Part shown: positions 61,747 through 64,000 of the stretch, in pieces
How positions within the stretch are numbered: the first letter of the stretch is position 1
How the letters are laid out: every line of letters starts with the position of its first letter
Source of the DNA: Rhodoplanes serenus
GTDB lineage: Bacteria; Pseudomonadota; Alphaproteobacteria; Rhizobiales; Xanthobacteraceae
Assembly: GCA_945861855.1 (NCBI GenBank)
Contig: CAMAWG010000004.1
Location: 1 to 64,000 of the forward strand
Reading direction: 5' to 3'
Length of the DNA: 64,000 nt
Made by a program: the position numbers and the translations under genes
Notes under the pieces: generated by a model
The model's input: the letters and a program-made list of their open reading frames with translations, nothing else
What the model was told of the DNA's origin: nothing
Database searches by the model: none

Positions 61747-63165
61747 TTAAGACTTCAACGCCGCGCGCCAGTCGCCGCCACGCTTGAGCGCCTCGGCCAC
61801 GTCGATGGCCTCCTCGCCCGGCACGCGGATGCGCTTGAAGGTCATCTCCGGCGCGGCCAGCGGCTTGGTGGCATCGATACCCATCTTGGCGCCGACGCCG
61901 TCGCGGTTCGACGGGTCGAGCTTGGAGCCCTGGCTCTCCGGCACGATGACCAGATCGCGGTCGGCCTGGAAGCGTGTCGCCACCGCCCATTCGACCTCGG
62001 CCGGATTGTGGATGTCGACGTCCTCGTCCACGACGATGACGTGCTTGAGATCGAAAGAGCCGGCGAAGGCGCCGAGGATAACGTTCTTGCCCTGGCCCTC
62101 CTGGGTCTTCTTGAGTTTGACATAGAGATGAAAGCGCATGACGCCGCCCGGCGACAGATGCACGTCGAGCACGTTCGGGAAATTGCGGTGCAGGTGCGTG
62201 AGCAGCGTCGCCTCCTTCGGAATCGCGCCGAGCAACTGGTGCTCCAGGCCGCCGCCGACGACGGTGTGGAAGATCGCGTCCTTGCGGTGGGTGACCGCGA
62301 CGATCTCCATGACCTCACGATTGGAACGGGTGCCGTAGGTTTGCGGGAACTCGCCGAACGGCCCTTCCGGCTCGCGCACGTTCGGCAGGAAACGCCCTTC
62401 GATGACGATCTCGGCCTCGGCCGGCACGCGGATGTCGCTGGTGAGGCACTTCACCACCGGCAGCGGCCGGCCTTGCAGGGCGCCCGCGATCTCAAGCTCG
62501 TCGTGATCGATCGGCACGATCGCCTGCGAGGCGAGCAACGTCAGCGGATCGACGCCGACGACGATCGCTGCGTCGAGCGGCTCGCCCGCCTGCTCCGCCA
62601 TGCGGTGGAACGCGAAGGTGTGGCGCGGCAGGACCAGCACGCCGAGCCGGTTCGGACCGGTGAGCTGGCAACGGTGGATCGAGACGTTCTGCTTTCCGGT
62701 GCGCGGATTGCGCACGATCATGATGCCGGCGGCGATATAGGGGCCGCCGTCGTGCTCGTTGTGAGTCGGCAGCGGCAGGATTTTCGCAAGGTCGAGCGGA
62801 GCCTGGTGAACCACCTCCTGGGCCGGCGCCGATTTCACCTCCTGCCAGGCAATGGGATTGGACGCCGCCTTCTGGAAAGCGGCGAGCATCTCGGAGGGCT
62901 CGACGCCCATTGCCTCCGCCATCCAGCCGCGGTCGGACACGAGGCCGGACACCACCGGGATCGGATGGCCGCCGGGTTTGGGAAACATGGTCGCGCGCTG
63001 GCCATCGAGGCGCTTGGCATAGGCCGCCAGCTCGAACTTCAGCCCGATGTTCGGCTTGAGCACCGAAAGCCTGCCGCGCGCGGCGAGATGGTCGAGCCAG
63101 TCCCGCAGGCTGCGGACCGGCTGCGGCGCATTGGTCCCGTGCGTCGGCATCTCGTGCTTGGTCAT
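61747..63165 (-). CDS. UbiD-family decarboxylase, copy 3
   Basis: Prenylated-FMN decarboxylase of about 472 residues, more distant from the other two copies. The catalytic glutamates are E267 and E272 in EPEGPFGEF, but the arginine segment reads NVSIHRCQLTG, not NVGxRRxMLR, so its substrate probably differs. The start is uncertain: ATGs at 63183, 63165 and 63150 are in frame and none has a strong ribosome site. Only 47 bases separate the 63165 start from the divergent CoA-ligase gene, so the two promoters overlap. Confidence 0.88.
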   Translation of the reverse strand: MTKHEMPTHGTNAPQPVRSLRDWLDHLAARGRLSVLKPNIGLKFELAAYAKRLDGQRATMFPKPGGHPIPVVSGLVSDRGWMAEAMGVEPSEMLAAFQKAASNPIAWQEVKSAPAQEVVHQAPLDLAKILPLPTHNEHDGGPYIAAGIMIVRNPRTGKQNVSIHRCQLTGPNRLGVLVLPRHTFAFHRMAEQAGEPLDAAIVVGVDPLTLLASQAIVPIDHDELEIAGALQGRPLPVVKCLTSDIRVPAEAEIVIEGRFLPNVREPEGPFGEFPQTYGTRSNREVMEIVAVTHRKDAIFHTVVGGGLEHQLLGAIPKEATLLTHLHRNFPNVLDVHLSPGGVMRFHLYVKLKKTQEGQGKNVILGAFAGSFDLKHVIVVDEDVDIHNPAEVEWAVATRFQADRDLVIVPESQGSKLDPSNRDGVGAKMGIDATKPLAAPEMTFKRIRVPGEEAIDVAEALKRGGDWRAALKS

Positions 63166-63212
63166 GGGATGAAGATGTATCATCCTTGGGCTGCGAGGAA
63201 CACCGACGACCC

Positions 63213-64000
63213 ATGCTCGATCTCGGCACAAGCTTTCTGGCCAGCGTCTCCCGCGACCCCAACGCGCTCGCCATCGTCGATGGCGGCGTGCGTTTTACTT
63301 ATGCGGAGTGGTACCGGCGGATTTCCGCGCTGGCCGCGGGCTTCCACCGGCTGGGGCTGAAGCCCGGCGACCATCTGGTCACCCTGCTGCAGAACAACTG
63401 GCAGGCAGCGACGATCCATTGGGCCTGCCAATTCGCGGGTATCGTCATCACGCCGCTGAACTGGCGCTCCACCGCGGAAGAGCTCGATTATTGCCTGGAG
63501 AATGCCGAGGCCAAGGCGCTGGTCTATGAGGGCGTGTCGGCGGAGGCGGTCAAGGCATCGGCCGAGGCGGCAAAGCGCCCAAAAATCGCCGTCGGACTTC
63601 CGGGAGACATCACATTTGAATCGTTGGTGGCGGCGGATGCCCCGGACGCGCGGCCCCTTGCGGACGCGTAGGCCTGGTCGGTAATGCTCTACACCTCGGG
63701 CACCACCGCCAAGCCCAAGGGCGTGCCGCGCCGCCAGCGCGCCGAGCGCGCCGCGGCGCTCGCCCATGTCGCGCAGAACCTCTACCGCTCCGGCGAGCGC
63801 ACATTGGGAGTGATGCCGCTCTATCACACCATGGGGGTGCGCTCGCTGCTCGCCATGTCGCTGATCGGTGGCACGTTCGTGTGCCTGCCGCGCTTCGACG
63901 TGGCGCGCGCGCTGGAACTGATCGAAGCGGAAAAAATCACCAACCTTTATCTGGTGCCGACGCTCTATCACGATCTCGTGCATCACGAGCGGTTCAAGAA
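63213..64000 (+). pseudogene. Acyl-CoA synthetase (AMP-binding) with an in-frame amber stop, cut by window end
   Basis: AMP-dependent ligase that would activate an acid to its CoA thioester. The first 152 codons are intact (GVRFTYAEWYRRI, LNWRSTAEELDY). At 63669-63671 a TAG interrupts the frame; immediately after, the same frame continues with VMLYTSGTTAKPKGVPR, the AMP-binding P-loop, and stays open to the window end. One base change, such as GAG to TAG, explains this. It is either a recent pseudogene, a read-through case or a sequence error. A restart at the ATG at 63684 would lack the N-terminal part. It is divergent from the third UbiD gene, which suggests CoA activation of the UbiD product or substrate. 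Confidence 0.8.

Overview
The window is high-GC, densely coded DNA from an alphaproteobacterium, most likely a Hyphomicrobiales member near the Bradyrhizobium/Rhodopseudomonas/Xanthobacteraceae group. This rests on the many Bug-type and Liv-type solute receptors, an interspersed palindrome of the Rhizobiales kind at 12538-12586, short dispersed repeats with terminal inverted repeats, and three sites resembling general-stress (EcfG) promoters. It is a chromosomal accessory or catabolic region. I saw no rRNA, tRNA, CRISPR array, transposase or phage gene.

Layout. 144-2531: two solute receptors. 2716-6485: an aromatic dioxygenase operon (extradiol dioxygenase, Rieske alpha and beta, class IB reductase). 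6588-8872: an ABC-2 exporter. 9032-12390: three receptors and a small zinc-ribbon protein. 12603-13163: a cupin. 13329-17550 (minus): an operon joining a UbiD decarboxylase to a NitT/TauT-type ABC importer. 17679-22648: a molybdenum hydroxylase large subunit, a Rieske oxygenase and an unusual PurC-PurE fusion. 22859-29485: a stress-type secreted protein, a PrpD-family protein, LtrA, a hydroxyacyl-CoA dehydrogenase, an EamA permease and a flavoprotein. 29486-34450: a second UbiD, a hydrolase, a luciferase-like monooxygenase, a frameshifted Bug receptor and a VOC protein. 34613-40591: a full Liv operon with two receptors. 40714-43818: a signal-less binding protein, a GntR regulator and a second luciferase-like enzyme. 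43878-51376 (minus): a small basic protein, a second molybdenum hydroxylase subunit and a second Liv operon. 51760-60505: a DUF1445 protein, a transglutaminase-like protein, a polysaccharide deacetylase, and an ATP-grasp/alpha-E/transglutaminase set interrupted by a Cpx-like sensor operon. 60688-64000: another receptor, a third UbiD and an acyl-CoA ligase with an in-frame stop.

How it fits together. Most genes look like uptake and first-step degradation of aromatic or other organic acids: at least twelve solute-binding proteins, three UbiD-type decarboxylases, two Rieske systems, two molybdenum hydroxylase subunits, two flavin monooxygenases and a CoA ligase. All three UbiD genes lie beside a divergently transcribed catabolic gene. 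The least expected items are the eukaryote-type PurC-PurE fusion, the Cpx-like operon with an exact GTAAA-N5-GTAAA box inside the ATP-grasp/alpha-E/transglutaminase set, and the EcfG-like promoters ahead of three separate small genes.
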